From Erinaceus europaeus (taxonomy: Eukaryota > Chordata > Mammalia > Eulipotyphla > Erinaceidae), in the NCBI RefSeq assembly GCF_950295315.1, contig NC_080164.1, positions 58,778,028 to 58,842,027 of the forward strand: a stretch of 64,000 nucleotides of DNA, in the 5' to 3' direction. Positions 53,410 through 63,905 of the stretch are shown piece by piece. Below the pieces are notes generated by a model. It was not told the DNA's origin and searched no databases. It worked only from the letters and a program-made list of their open reading frames with translations. Within the stretch, counting starts at the first letter, position 1. Every line of letters starts with the position of its first letter. Both the position numbers and the translations under genes were made by a program.

Positions 53410-53586
53410 AAAATGTTTTTATAGAAACAGAGACAGATTGAGAGGAAAGCAGGAGATAGGGAGAGAGACAGACACCTGCTTCAACTGCTCATGAAGCACC
53501 CCTCCTGCAGGTAGCAACCAGGGGCTTAACCCTGGTCCTTGTGCATGGAAACATGTGCACTCTACCAGGTGCACCAACACCTGCCC
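53410..53586 (-). mobile_element. SINE-A, antisense
   Basis: 'AGAAACAGAGACAGATTGAG' to 'CCAGGTGCACCAACACCTGC'. A possible older target repeat (CATGGTTAA on the left, CATAGTTAA at about 53589) shares its left copy with the SINE-B duplication, so SINE-B came later. Confidence 0.88.
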
Positions 53587-53589
53587 CCA

Positions 53590-54633
53590 CATAGTTAATC
53601 TCTTCTTATCCTATCATGATTTTGTTATTTAATAATTAAATGAGATAAGGATTAAATATATTACATTCTAGAAATCATCCATAGCTACACAGTTGCCACT
53701 TTTAAATAAATAATTCAGCTAAGCTACTCTAAATTATGGACCGTAAAAACAAACACCAGACACTAATTCCCAAAGTAAGGATATTACAATAAGATCTTTT
53801 ATTTTAGCAGCAATTTTGAACACTGTTCTGAATTGAAATTTGTTTCAAAAACTTTTCCTTATTTTTTCAAGTTTTTTTTAAAATCTGTAATTGAATATTC
53901 ATAAGTAAATCATAAAAATGGGTAGTAAACCCAGTGGTTACCAACTACTTCTAATTTCAACTTTGTGGGGGGAAATGTATTGATGTTATGCAGTACAGAG
54001 AAGGAACCAGGGTGCACACAGATATGATTAATTCTCTACTCTAAAAAGGTAGTGATGAAGAGATAGTACTGTGTGGTCAATAGAATAGACAGTTAAGACC
54101 ATAGAACTTATTCCAGCCAAAAGGAAAGAGATATTTTATACACTTGTTTAAGGTGATCATACAGTTTTGTTTCATTTCACCACTCAAAACACCCTGTGGG
54201 AAGCAGGACTTCTACCCACCACTAAATTTTCGTTGTGTAGAACCTTTATGAAAATCTGACACCATGGGTTGCATACCTTCAGGGAGAGATTATGTTCTCC
54301 AATGTTATTCCCCGTGTAGAGCAAAACACAAAATATACATTACATTACAGTATCACATGGCCAACAACTGACTAGAGCATTGCCAGGGAGAGGGCAGGTG
54401 CTGCCTGCCAGAGGCTGCAATTTAATATCCGGCTATAAAAGCACTAGGAGGCTCCTGTTCATCTGAAACCTAGAACCTATAATAAAAACAGTGAACAATT
54501 CAAAATTGGCACGTTATTCCTACTGGCTGTTTATGTGCCAGGATTTTTTTTTTTAACCATGCCAGAGTTGCTAACTGTGTACAGAGCTCAGCAATAAATG
54601 AGTTCTTCTTTTTTCCTAAGGTATAAATGTGGG
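53590..54633. other. unique AT-rich sequence
   Basis: No gene or family recognised. Confidence 0.5.
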
Positions 54634-54681
54634 TAGTGAGGGATTTACTAGATAGGATAGTGAGGGATTTACTAGATAGGA
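54634..54681. repeat. 24-bp tandem duplication
   Basis: TAGTGAGGGATTTACTAGAT plus AGGA, twice without mismatch (54634-54657 and 54658-54681). Confidence 0.95.
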
Positions 54682-55301
54682 AATTCTGCTTTGTTTTGAG
54701 GATAAAAGTATAATATATGCCCCTATGGTTATTTAGGGAACTCACTTATTCTGAGTTTATTAAAAGGCTGAACAACATAATTTCAGATAAAGTAAGACTT
54801 CAACAGTTTACAACCCAAGGCACAGACATGGGAAAGGTAAACCAGAATTTTTAAAGGTTCATTCCATCCAGGTGCACCTTACTTTAAACAACAAATGCAA
54901 CCCAAGAGGGAAATAAAAACAAAATACTTACAAATTGAATCGTATTTTAAATTAACTAGCGATGTGGTTACTTAAAGTTTCATTTGGTTCTTTGGTAATA
55001 TTGATGACCACTGTGTACTTTGTCAGTTTAAAAAAATAATTTTTGGATTTCAAAACAGTGCTTATAGATATAGATGTACATTATATGTTCACATAATTTA
55101 AAGGTTATATAGTTAAAATCAAAATGGAAAAATATTGTTTAGCTTGATTCCATAGCTTTTCTGGATTTAATGAAATGTATTTGCTTGGATAAAGATGTTC
55201 AGAAATGAAAAACAGAGGTTTCCACAATTGTTTGTTATCTGGGAAGTTGGAATACCACGCAGTAAAATTCCATGTCCACTTGACTGCAACAATTAATATG
55301 G
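54682..55301. other. unique AT-rich sequence
   Basis: No gene or family recognised. Confidence 0.5.
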
Positions 55302-55378
55302 AGCTATTTTCAAGGTGGGATTATGGGCATTGGTTCTCTAGCTATTTTCAAGGTGGGATTATGGGCAATAAGTTCTCT
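55302..55378. repeat. 38/39-bp tandem duplication
   Basis: 'AGCTATTTTCAAGGTGGGAT' ... 'TTCTCT' twice (55302-55339, 55340-55378). The first 28 bases are identical, and the difference is limited to ATTGG versus AATAAG. Confidence 0.93.
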
Positions 55379-55954
55379 AGGGATGGGCTGTTTTGCCCAT
55401 GCGATAAATCCTCATTTTGCGTGAACTTAATGAAAAGCTTGCAATATGTTTTGTCAGTGGTTCCTAGAGCATGGAGATGACTCTTTTTCCTCTTAAGTGG
55501 AGTGAGGTTATTGTGCTGCATTTTATGGATAGAAATATAAAGAAAGTGTGTGCTTCTCATTTTGTTTAGAACTCCTAGAAATAGACTTAAAAAATCATGT
55601 AAGGAAATGCAGTTGGTCTAAGGAAGTAACATTGACTGGTGGCAATCAGTGAATTTATAAACTGCACTGTGTTTGGGGACAACCTCTAGCATAAAATACA
55701 GAGGAGAAAGATTTGCTTTTCTGTAGTTGTTTTTATAAAAACGTGTTGGTATGTTCTTAAAAAGTTTTCTATGATTTATTCTAATTAATTTTAATCCGTA
55801 AGTATGGTGTGTTCCAACAAGAATAAAGATTTGTTTTGCACAGGAATGTTCAAATACTGTAATACAGTCAAGTCCATGCTTCTCTAATGCTGATACAAGA
55901 AAGACTATATAAGGAATGGAAATACACAACACTGACAAGTAGTAAAAATAAAGT
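55379..55954. other. unique sequence
   Basis: No gene or family recognised. A 106-codon minus-strand frame (55618-55938) has no recognised domain. Confidence 0.45.
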
Positions 55955-56118
55955 CCAGGAGGCAGCTCAACCTGTTAGAGTGCCAGGCTGCCTTGCCTGT
56001 GGCCTCAAGGCTTTAAGTTCAATAATTGGCACCACCTTACGCCAAGAGCTGAATTCTTCCCTGGTCTCTACTTTCCTTCTCATTCTCTTTCATGTGTGTA
56101 TAAACTAATAAATATTTA
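55955..56118 (+). mobile_element. SINE-E-like, diverged
   Basis: 'AGGAGGCAGCTCAACCTGTT', 'CTCAAGGCTTTAAGTTCAAT' (B box region), CT-rich part, 'AACTAATAAATATTTATT' tail. Confidence 0.6.
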
Positions 56119-56224
56119 TTTTTAAAATCCAGGATATACCACCTAGAGACAGAAACCTAGAGATCAATTACATTTAGTAGTTACTAACCTCAGTTATTAG
56201 TGTAAAACAACTGGCATAATGGTT

Positions 56225-56400
56225 GTTAGTGACCCACTCATGTGTACCCTTATTCCAAGGGAAAGGAAATATCATCATTAAGCAATTTAAAAACTATGTT
56301 ACCTCATTTTGTCTTCATAATCACCCTAAAAGGTGTTCATCTATATTTTCCCCAATCATACAGCTAACTGGCTTGACCCAAATCTTATACTTTTATGGAA
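56225..56400 (-). mobile_element. MIR relic, antisense
   Basis: 'CCTCATTTTGTCTTCATAAT', 'CACCCTAAAAGGTGTTCATC', 'CAATCATACAGCTAACTGGC'. Diverged. Confidence 0.5.
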
Positions 56401-56422
56401 ATTTGATGAAATTTCATTCACC

Positions 56423-57765
56423 ACACCTATGGACATCTAATCTTTGATAAGGGGGCCCAAAGTATTAAATGGAGGAAGGAGGCTCTCTTCAATAAATGGT
56501 GCTGGGAAAACTGGGTTGAAACATGCAGAAGAATGAAACTGAACCATCTTATCTCACCAGAAACAAAAATCAACTCCAGATGGATCAAGGACCTGGATGT
56601 TAGACCAGAAACTATCTAATACTTAGAGGAAAACATTGGTGGAATACTTTCTCACCTAAACCTCAAGGACATCTTTGATGAAACAAACCCAACTGCAAGG
56701 AAGACTAAAGCAGAAACAAACCAGTGGGACTACATCACATTGAAAAGTTTCTGCACAACCAAAGAAACTATCACACAAACAAAGAGACCTCTCATAGAAT
56801 GGGAGGAGATCTTCACATGCCATACATCAGACAAGAGACTAATTACCAAAATATACAAAGAGCTCAGCAAACTCAGCAACAAAAAAGCAAATGACCCCAT
56901 TCAAAAATGGGGAGAGAATATGAACAAAACATTCACTAGAGAAGATCCAAAAGGCTAACATACAAAAAATTGCTCCAGGTCACTGACTGTCAGAGAAATG
57001 AAAATAAAGACAACATTGAGATACCACTGCACTCCTGTGAGAATGGCATACATCAAAAAGGACAGCAACAACAAATGCTGGAGAGGCTGTGTGGACAGAG
57101 GAACCCTTCTGCACTGCTGGTGGGAATGTAAATTGGCCCAGCCTCTGTGGGGAGCAGTCTAGAGAACTCTCACAAGGCTAGACATGGACCTTCCATATGA
57201 TCCAGTAATTCCTCTCCTGGGGATATACACCAAGGACTTCCTAACACCCAACCAAAAAGATATGTGCACACCTATGTTCATAGCAGCACAATTCGTAATA
57301 GCTAAAACCTGGAAGCAACCCAGGTGCCCAACAACGGATGAGTGGCTGAGAAAGCTGTGGTATATATACACAATGGAATACTACATAGCTATTAAGTAGC
57401 TATTAAGAACAATGAACCCACCTTCTCTGACCCATCCTGGATGGAGCCAGAAGAAATTATGTTAAGTGAGCTAAGTCAGATAAAGACGAGTATGGGATGA
57501 TCCCTCTCATAAACAGAAGTTGAGAAAGAAGAACAGAAAGGGAAAATCAAAGCAGAAGTTGACTGAATTTGGAGTAGGGCACCAAAGAAAAAACCCAGGG
57601 TGAGGGTGAGGGTGACTGTTCAGCTTCATGGGTGGTGAAGAGGGGGAAGGGTATGGGACACATTCTTTTGGTGGTGGGAATGGTGTTGATGTACACTCCT
57701 ATCAATTTTTAGTCATATAAATCACTATTTAATTAGTATAAGAGGGGGAAAATTTTTTTAAAACT
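56423..57765 (+). mobile_element. L1 3' half, 5'-truncated
   Basis: About 1.34 kb of LINE-1: ORF2 C-terminal third ('ATGGACATCTAATCTTTGAT', 'CTGGGAAAACTGGGTTGAAA'), then the 3' UTR with a G-rich purine stretch 'GGGTGAGGGTGAGGGTGA', 'TTGGTGGTGGGAATGGTG' and an A-rich end. It looks younger than the L1 at 5.4 and 3.8 kb. No clear TSD found. Confidence 0.93.
56740..57399 (+). pseudogene. L1 ORF2 C-terminal remnant
   Basis: One + frame carries the ORF2 C-terminus, with the hallmarks LLHCWWECK (from 57106), YDPVIPLLGIY and IYTMEYYIAIK. It is broken by TAA at 56956-56958 and TAG at 57160-57162. LINE-1 ORF2 supplies endonuclease and reverse transcriptase, but both catalytic domains lie upstream of this truncated copy and are missing. 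Not functional. Confidence 0.93.
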
Positions 57766-57999
57766 TTTTAAAGCACAGACTGAGTCTCTTTAATACATAG
57801 GCTGAGTTTTTGATATGTTGACTCTCTTGAAAGCTTAATCCAGGGAGAATAAAAGCAACTGTTGGCATAGCTATATGCAAACAATGTCAAAGGACATGAA
57901 ATATGGTGAGGGTGTGTATGATACAGCATATCCTAACAAAAGGATTCTTCAAAGTTAACCCAATTGCCAAATATGTGATTATTGCAATAACTATCTATT

Positions 58000-58577
58000 G
58001 TCTTCTTATACCCTAAGACAACAGGAATCCCCCACTTCCTCTATAGAGCCTATGTTTCTCCCAATCCTGGAACTTCTGGGGTGGGGCTCACTTCCCTGCC
58101 TGCTTCTCTCAAGTCAGGTCAAATGATATTGCATCCACTGTTTCCAACCTAATCAATGCAACAAGTAACATCTCAGCATGCTTCACCTCAGACTGTGTAC
58201 AGAGACATTAGGCATGGATTGCCAACTCTTCACCCTCATCACTCGGGTAAGACCTTTCCTTTCATGGTAGTCTCTAATTCCATTACAGAAGGTTCACTTC
58301 CTAACAAAGTCCCAAAACCCAGATATAGGCCAGGTCCCATAAGATAGAGCATATGTTCACATGTATCTATAAATTAGGGCAAAATATATACCTGAAAGTA
58401 AAAATGCACAATAGTCTTTAGTGAGTCAGTATCAAGTTCATAATGAAATAGTGTCCACTTAGACTTAGATACCCTTCTCACCTACTTCCTATTACAGTTC
58501 TGTCACTCACTCCAAAGCTAATCTTATCAAAGCAAGGACTGCAAAAACTGAATAAGGGCAAGAGACTGGCATACTTT
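58000..58577 (+). mobile_element. family Y, long copy, part 1
   Basis: 'AACAGGAATCCCCCACTTCC', 'AAAGTCCCAAAACCCAGATA', 'GAGCATATGTTCACATGTAT'. Its 5' limit is not defined. The 14.7-kb copy starts inside it. It is interrupted at 58578. Confidence 0.65.
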
Positions 58578-58922
58578 TTTTTTTTTTTCTTGCCGGGAAT
58601 TGAACTTGGGATTTTATGCTTGAAGGTTCAACACATTATCCACTGTACCACCTCTGGGGGCTGTGTAGTTGTTTTCTTAATTTCTTTCTTCTTCATTGTT
58701 TGCAAATAGAAATACAATTTTTTTTTTGCTGTAGCAGCTACTAATTTTGTAGTCTACCAATTTTTTTTTTCCATATCCCACCCCCTCCCCCGATAGCTTT
58801 CCCATTCTCTATCCCTCTGGGAGCATGGACCCAGGGTCATTGTGGGTTGCAGAAGGTAGAAGGTCTGGCTTCTGTAATTGCTTCCCCGCTGAACATGGGC
58901 GTTGACTGGTCGGTCCATACTC
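58578..58922 (-). mobile_element. chimeric retroposon nested in Y, 16-bp TSD
   Basis: A 345-bp insertion with perfect TSD GAGACTGGCATACTTT (58562-58577, 58923-58938). Read on the minus strand it holds a Y 3' UTR piece, a 10-A run, a short non-repeat stretch, a 9-A run, a further stretch, a tRNA-like unit with A box TGGTACAGTGG and B-box-like AGTTCAATTCC, and a terminal A-tail. Confidence 0.85.
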
Positions 58923-58938
58923 GAGACTGGCATACTTT

Positions 58939-60065
58939 AATGATGACTCTTTAGTCACTATCAGGCCATTCCACCAGCTGGGGCCCTAATCAGGGAGTCC
59001 TGAGTCTCCCAAACAGACTTGATGGGCCTAGACCTCAAATAAATCCCTCTCTCCATTGTTTCCAGTCATCTCTATCAGGAACAACAAAATAGACCTCTTT
59101 GTAGGCCCCCATAGGACCTTGCCCTCAACCTGGATCAACAATGGTAGAGAATGTTCCATCCTCCCTTCGGAGGATGGACAACATACTCTATGCTACACCT
59201 GAGGAAGATGGGTCAATACTGGGGCAGCATGGAATGTTCCTACTCATGACCACAGAATGTGAGCTCAGATCTAGAGGGATGCAGAGGTCACACAGGCTCC
59301 TAAGCTAATTATGGGCCCCAGATCACATCAAATTGATGGGGTTTACAGAAATATTTATATCCCTTTCCCATATTAGGGAGCTATTCTCTTCCCTGATCCA
59401 ACTTTCTGGTCCTTTTCCCTGCCATGACATCATCTCCCCAGACAATAATTAGGATTCACCTGCATATCAGATTTCAGGTTCAGGAAAAAACAAAACAAAC
59501 AAACAAACAAACAAAAAAAACCCCAAAACATTAGTATAGCTACAGGCCCTTTGAAATATAACAAAAACATGCCTACTAGCCATCTACAAAATGGAGGGAA
59601 AACCCCCCCCCCCCCATGCTTCACCTGCACTATTCCAGCCTTTAGGTCCATAATTGTCCAACAGTTTGTTTGGCTTTGTATATTAACTCTCTTTTCAGCC
59701 ACCAGGTTCCAGATGCTAGCAGGATGCGATCAGACTTCCATGGACAGACAGCTCCACCAGTGTGCCTTGGAGCTCCACTTCCCTACAGCCCTTCCCCACT
59801 AGGGAAAGAGAGAGACAGGATGGGAGTATGGATTGACCCGTCAACACCCATGTTCAGTGGGGAAGCAATTACAGAAGCCAGACCTTCCACCTTCTGCATC
59901 CCACAATGATCTTGGGTCCATACTCCCAGAGGGTTAAAGAGTAGGAAAGCTATCAGTGGAGGGGTTGGTATATGGAGGTATGGTGGTCGGAATTGTGCGA
60001 ATCTGTACCCCTCTTATCCTATGGTTTTGTCAATGTTTCCTTTTTATAAATAAAAAATTTTAAAA
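58939..60065 (+). mobile_element. family Y, long copy, part 2
   Basis: 'GGGCCTAGACCTCAAATAAA', 'CCCCATAGGACCTTGCCCTC', 'CCAGACAATAATTAGGATTC', 'CAACAGTTTGTTTGGCTTTG', final 'ATGGTGGTCGGAATTGTGCG' and AAATAAAAAATT tail. A C-run of 13 lies at about 59604. Most complete Y copy in the window. Its open frames are incidental. Confidence 0.82.
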
Positions 60066-60154
60066 AAGAAAATTCATTCACCAGAATGGTCAATTTTCCA
60101 AATGATAAATTTGAAGAATGACTAATTTGCTTAATTTACCAGAAACTTTTATAT

Positions 60155-60475
60155 CTTTTGCTACCAGGGTTTTCACTGGGGCTTGGTGCCAGCACTACAG
60201 ATCTGCTGCTCCTAATGGCCATCTCCTCTCCCCACCCCCTTTTTTTTCCTTTATGATTTTATTAGATAAGACAGAGGAAAATTGAGAGGGGAAAAGGTGA
60301 TAGAGGGGAAGAAAGAAGGATAGGCACCTGAAGACCTGCTTCACCAATTGTAAAGCTTCTCCCCTGCAGGTGGGGAGTAGGGTCTCAAACTCCTGTTGTT
60401 GTGCTTGGTAACATGTGCACTTAAACCAAATGTGTCCTCCACTCACCAACTCACCCAGCTCTACTCCCAGCCCCA
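60155..60475 (-). mobile_element. SINE with 3' hairpin module, antisense
   Basis: Module in reverse ('CTACCAGGGTTTTCACTGGG' to 'GCTGCTCCTAATGGCC'), then the body 'GACCTGCTTCACCAATTGTA' and a diverged tRNA end. Confidence 0.82.
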
Positions 60476-60664
60476 TAAACTTATATCTGTAGATGATCAT
60501 GTTTACAGACATTACTATTATCCACAATAGCTTACTCTTTGACTGAGCACACGAAAAATAATTATGTTTTCATTTTGTCTTCATGGCATTTTAGGAATCT
60601 AAATTTACTTTGTATTAGTATTAGTTATTAGTATATGCCAAATTTGAGGTCTTTGTAGGGCTTG

Positions 60665-60666
<2 letters not shown>

Positions 60667-60730
<64 letters not shown>
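60667..60730. repeat. (GT)n microsatellite
   Basis: 32 pure GT units, the longest uninterrupted dinucleotide run here. Confidence 0.97.
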
Positions 60731-60732
<2 letters not shown>

Positions 60733-60761
60733 CTGGGATCTCATACATGCATGATTTGACC

Positions 60762-60885
60762 ACTCAAGACCAATTTTCACTGAGACAGATACAGAAAGGG
60801 AGCACCATATCGTCAAAGTTTCCACCATTGCCATGTGGTGCAGAAGCTAGAACTGGGCCATCTGCATGGCACTTGCCTCCTCTAC
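60762..60885 (-). mobile_element. SINE-F-like, antisense, diverged
   Basis: 'AAGTTTCCACCATTGCCATG', 'GGTGCAGAAGCTAGAACTGG', 'CATCTGCATGGCACTTG'. Confidence 0.62.
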
Positions 60886-61084
60886 TTGTTTTTATTACTT
60901 ATCATTATATCAAATATAGAGAACTTACAAAGTTCCCATATTTTGCACAACTTCTAGCAAATGGAATTGCATGGGAAAGTTAATATTTGGACACCAATCA
61001 AGAAATTAGTACTTCAGAAAGTGTTTTGGGTGGAAGAGGATTTTAGAAATAACTTATGTTACACCCCTTTATTTCAAAGTTCAG

Positions 61085-61453
61085 AAAGGCCGAGTACATA
61101 AAATTGGCGTATAATAGGTGGTTGTTAGTGGCCTGGTCATAGGTGGACCCTCATTCCTGCCCCTTGATTTCTAAAAAGGAGAGAGGGACTAGAAGTTGAA
61201 TTCAATAGTCATTAGTGAGGGGTTTGATCTATCATTGGTAAATAAAAAAGCTTTTATAAATGCTCCTCAAAGAAGGGGTCTTGGACACTTCCAGGTTGCT
61301 GAACATATGTCACTTAGTTTCCACAACCTTCCCCCATAACTTGCCCTATCCATCTCTTCCAACTGGCTGTTCTTGAGTTCCTATCCTTTCCACAGAATGA
61401 ATCAGTGATCTTTTGATTAAATCATGTTTTCAGTTCTGTGAGCTGCATTAATT
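61085..61453 (+). mobile_element. ancient mammalian LTR, part 1
   Basis: 'TCATTCCTGCCCCTTGATTT', 'GACACTTCCAGGTTGCTGAA', 'CTTGCCCTATCCATCTCTTC', 'CAGTTCTGTGAGCTGC' recall an old mammal-wide LTR (ERVL-like or MER21-like; name uncertain). Interrupted by a LINE piece, it continues at 61625. Confidence 0.62.
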
Positions 61454-61617
61454 CTTCTTCTAGCGTTTGCCCTTCTTCCGTAGCCAGTCAACAGCGTCAG
61501 GTTGAGCCTGATGTAAAGTTTCGAGGCCTTCTTTGAATCTGACAGTCATTGACTATGTGGGTCATAGTCTGTCTGTAGCTGCAGGGGCAGTTTGGGTCGT
61601 CTCTGGCTCCCCAGCGA
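61454..61617 (-). pseudogene. non-L1 LINE reverse-transcriptase C-terminus
   Basis: The minus strand reads a cysteine-rich C-terminus, CPCSYRQTMTHIVNDCQ, followed after one frameshift by GLETLHQAQPDAVDWLRKK and a TAG stop (reverse of 61460-61462). C-x-C ... H-x(3-4)-C motifs of this type close the RT protein of several non-LTR clades but not L1. Only about 50 codons remain. The tail after the stop is AAGAAG. Flank repeat ATTAATT at 61447-61453 and 61618-61624. Confidence 0.72.
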
Positions 61618-61855
61618 ATTAATTGAACACAAGATAGTGATACTCAGCACCTCTGATTTATGTAGCCTGTTGATCAGAAGGCTGGCCTTGCAACTAGTAT
61701 CTCAAATCTTGGGAAGAAAGAGTCCTTAGCCTATGGAATATGATGCTATCTGGGTAGATAATTAAGTTCTCAGACACGTTGGATGTTTGAAGATTACTTG
61801 TTAAGGGAAGCATCCACACACACTCATGTCAGAAGTAGATCCAGCAAGCTGTAGT
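61618..61855 (+). mobile_element. ancient mammalian LTR, part 2
   Basis: 'CAGCACCTCTGATTTATGTA', 'GCCTGTTGATCAGAAGGCTG', 'TATGATGCTATCTGGGTAGA', 'CACTCATGTCAGAAGTAG' continue the LTR broken at 61453. Confidence 0.62.
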
Positions 61856-62880
61856 AGTCACTGGATATAAAGTAAAAATGGTAAAAAAAAAAAAAAATTT
61901 AATTCCCCAAAGCTAAAATAATAAAAGTACATATGAACTAAATAAAGAATTTAGATCACTTTAAATTTATTGAAATAGATATACTGCACAAAATCTCATT
62001 GTTGAGTACAATGCAAATTTTATATGTCCCAGTAAAAGAGTGAGATATAGTGACTTTGACTTGCCTAGTAAGAAAGAGCCTTCCCTGATACCAAGAACCT
62101 TAATTTAAGCAAGACACAAGCATTTATATTCATATCATGCGAATCTGTCTGGCCACAGTTAATTTGAGCATGTCACTTTATTCCCTGTACAGAATATCTA
62201 AAGCTTTAAGGCAGATTCAGGGAGACTTTTCTTCCTGAAACACAAACACTTATACAACGCTCTCATTAACTGGAACTTTCACATCTGCACTGAAGTGAAA
62301 ATAGAACCTAAAACTCTGTCCTACCTAGTATGTGTCAAATAGCACAGATTAGATAGGGTGTATCTGACACTGGCATTTTATTCAGGCTTTAGAGGAAATA
62401 GTTAGACAAGTCATAAACCTATATAGACATGGAATAAAAATAATTGTAGCTTATCATATATAATTAAAGGAAAACTTCAAAAGTACTTGATAAAGGCAAA
62501 AATTTACCTATTATTCGTTTGACTTTAATTTATCACAACTATTGAAATGGCACGTCTCTACAACTTTACAGATAAAACCATTTCCAGGTCATCTGAAGAC
62601 ATAAATGAAACAGAGTATTTACATGATGAAAGAAAAAGGTAAGTATTTGGTAACATCCTCAAACTGAGTTAGTTCTGACTATAGAAATATGTGAATAAAT
62701 ATAAAATATTAATGAACTATTAGGTGTATGTAATAAGATTTTAAAACCTGGTGTTTATTTTATATCTACATCACAGTTCAGTTTGAACTAGCCCCCATGG
62801 TAAGCACTCAGTAACTATATTTGTGACTAATAGTTGCCCTACTGAACAACACAACTCTCAGCCCCACAGTTTTGAACAAA
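61856..62880. other. unique AT-rich sequence
   Basis: No gene or family recognised in about 1 kb. Confidence 0.5.
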
Positions 62881-62899
62881 AAGAAAAAATATTTCTTTT

Positions 62900-63084
62900 T
62901 TTTTTCAGTATTATATATTATCTTTATTTATTTAATAGAGACAGCCAGAAATCGAGAGGGAAGGGAGAGTTACAGAGGGAGAGAGACAGAGAGACACTTG
63001 CAACACTGCTTCACCATTTGTGAAGCTTTCCCCCTACAGGTGGGGACTGGGGCTTTAAACCTGGGTTTACATGCATTGAAACAT
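62900..63084 (-). mobile_element. SINE-A, antisense, 5'-truncated, long TSD
   Basis: 'TTTAATAGAGACAGCCAGAA' to 'GCATTGAAACAT', lacking the tRNA start. TSD AAGAAAAAATATTTCTTTT (62881-62899) / AAGAAAAATATTTCTTTT (63085-63102), differing by one A. Confidence 0.92.
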
Positions 63085-63124
63085 AAGAAAAATATTTCTT
63101 TTGTTTGCCATTTCACAACTCTGG

Positions 63125-63272
63125 GATAACTTTTTGTCAGATAGGAAGAAAGGGAGAAAGAAAGATAAGACAGCATCAAAATTTCTCCATTGCTGTGGGA
63201 ACTGGGTTAGAACCTGGCTTGCAAGCATGTCAGAGCAAGCACCCTCCTAGTGAGTCACTTGCTGGCCCAAGA
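63125..63272 (-). mobile_element. tRNA-type SINE, antisense, diverged
   Basis: GA-rich part, 'GGAACTGGGTTAGAACCTGG', 'AGTGAGTCACTTGCTGGCCC'. Confidence 0.68.
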
Positions 63273-63514
63273 AGGTATTTTCAAGGCACTTTTTTTGAAA
63301 GAGTATGTGAGACTAACCATCTAAGGATACTCTACATAGAAGCCTGTACCAATATAAATAGGGATTCAGGATTTTTAGGACAAATGCTACAGATTCTGCA
63401 TATTCCATTAGAATAACAATTCCTCAGAATACTCCATTGGAATTAAACTTCAGTTTTCCAGTGGCAACTTACAAGATAATACGCCATTTTTTTGTTTTTT
63501 CACTATGTGCATGT

Positions 63515-63635
63515 CACCTGTCTTGATTTCTCTCTGTCCTATCTAACAGCAACAACATCAATAATAATAACTGCAACAATGATAAAACAAGGACAACAAA
63601 AGGGAAAATAAAATAAATAAATATTTTTTTAAAAA
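63515..63635 (+). mobile_element. SINE-B 3' fragment
   Basis: 'TTCTCTCTGTCCTATCTAAC', CAA/AAT-rich part, 'ACAACAAAAGGGAAAATAAA'. The tRNA head and middle are missing. Confidence 0.85.
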
Positions 63636-63644
63636 GAAAGAAAA

Positions 63645-63905
63645 ATAATATCTGAAGTTTTCTCAAAAGTTGGGAAGGAGACAGACACCCAAATCCAAGG
63701 AGCTCACAGAGTTCCAATTCAAATAAACCAAAACAATGCACACCAAGATGTATTACAACTGACAGAAATCTAAGATAAATAGAGAATTCTAAAAGCAGCA
63801 AAACAAAAACAAAGAGTCATATATAAGGAAACCATCATAAGACTATCAGTGAATTTCTCAACAGAAACTCTAAAGACCAGAAAGAAATGGCATGATATAT
63901 ATGCA
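63645..63905 (+). mobile_element. L1 internal fragment
   Basis: 'CAAATCCAAGGAGCTCACAG', 'GAATTCTAAAAGCAGCAAAA', 'TTCTCAACAGAAACTCTAAA', 'GAAATGGCATGATATATATG' match the ORF1-side region of old L1 elements. Confidence 0.72.

Noticed and set aside
57598..57620. Telomere-like GGGTGA repeats
   Set aside because: Three units of a purine-rich tract that belongs to the L1 3' UTR; not an interstitial telomere.
58311..58500. Possible GT-AG intron explaining the short Y form
   Set aside because: The junction in the 14.7-kb copy does not fall at a GT donor or AG acceptor; an ordinary internal deletion fits better.
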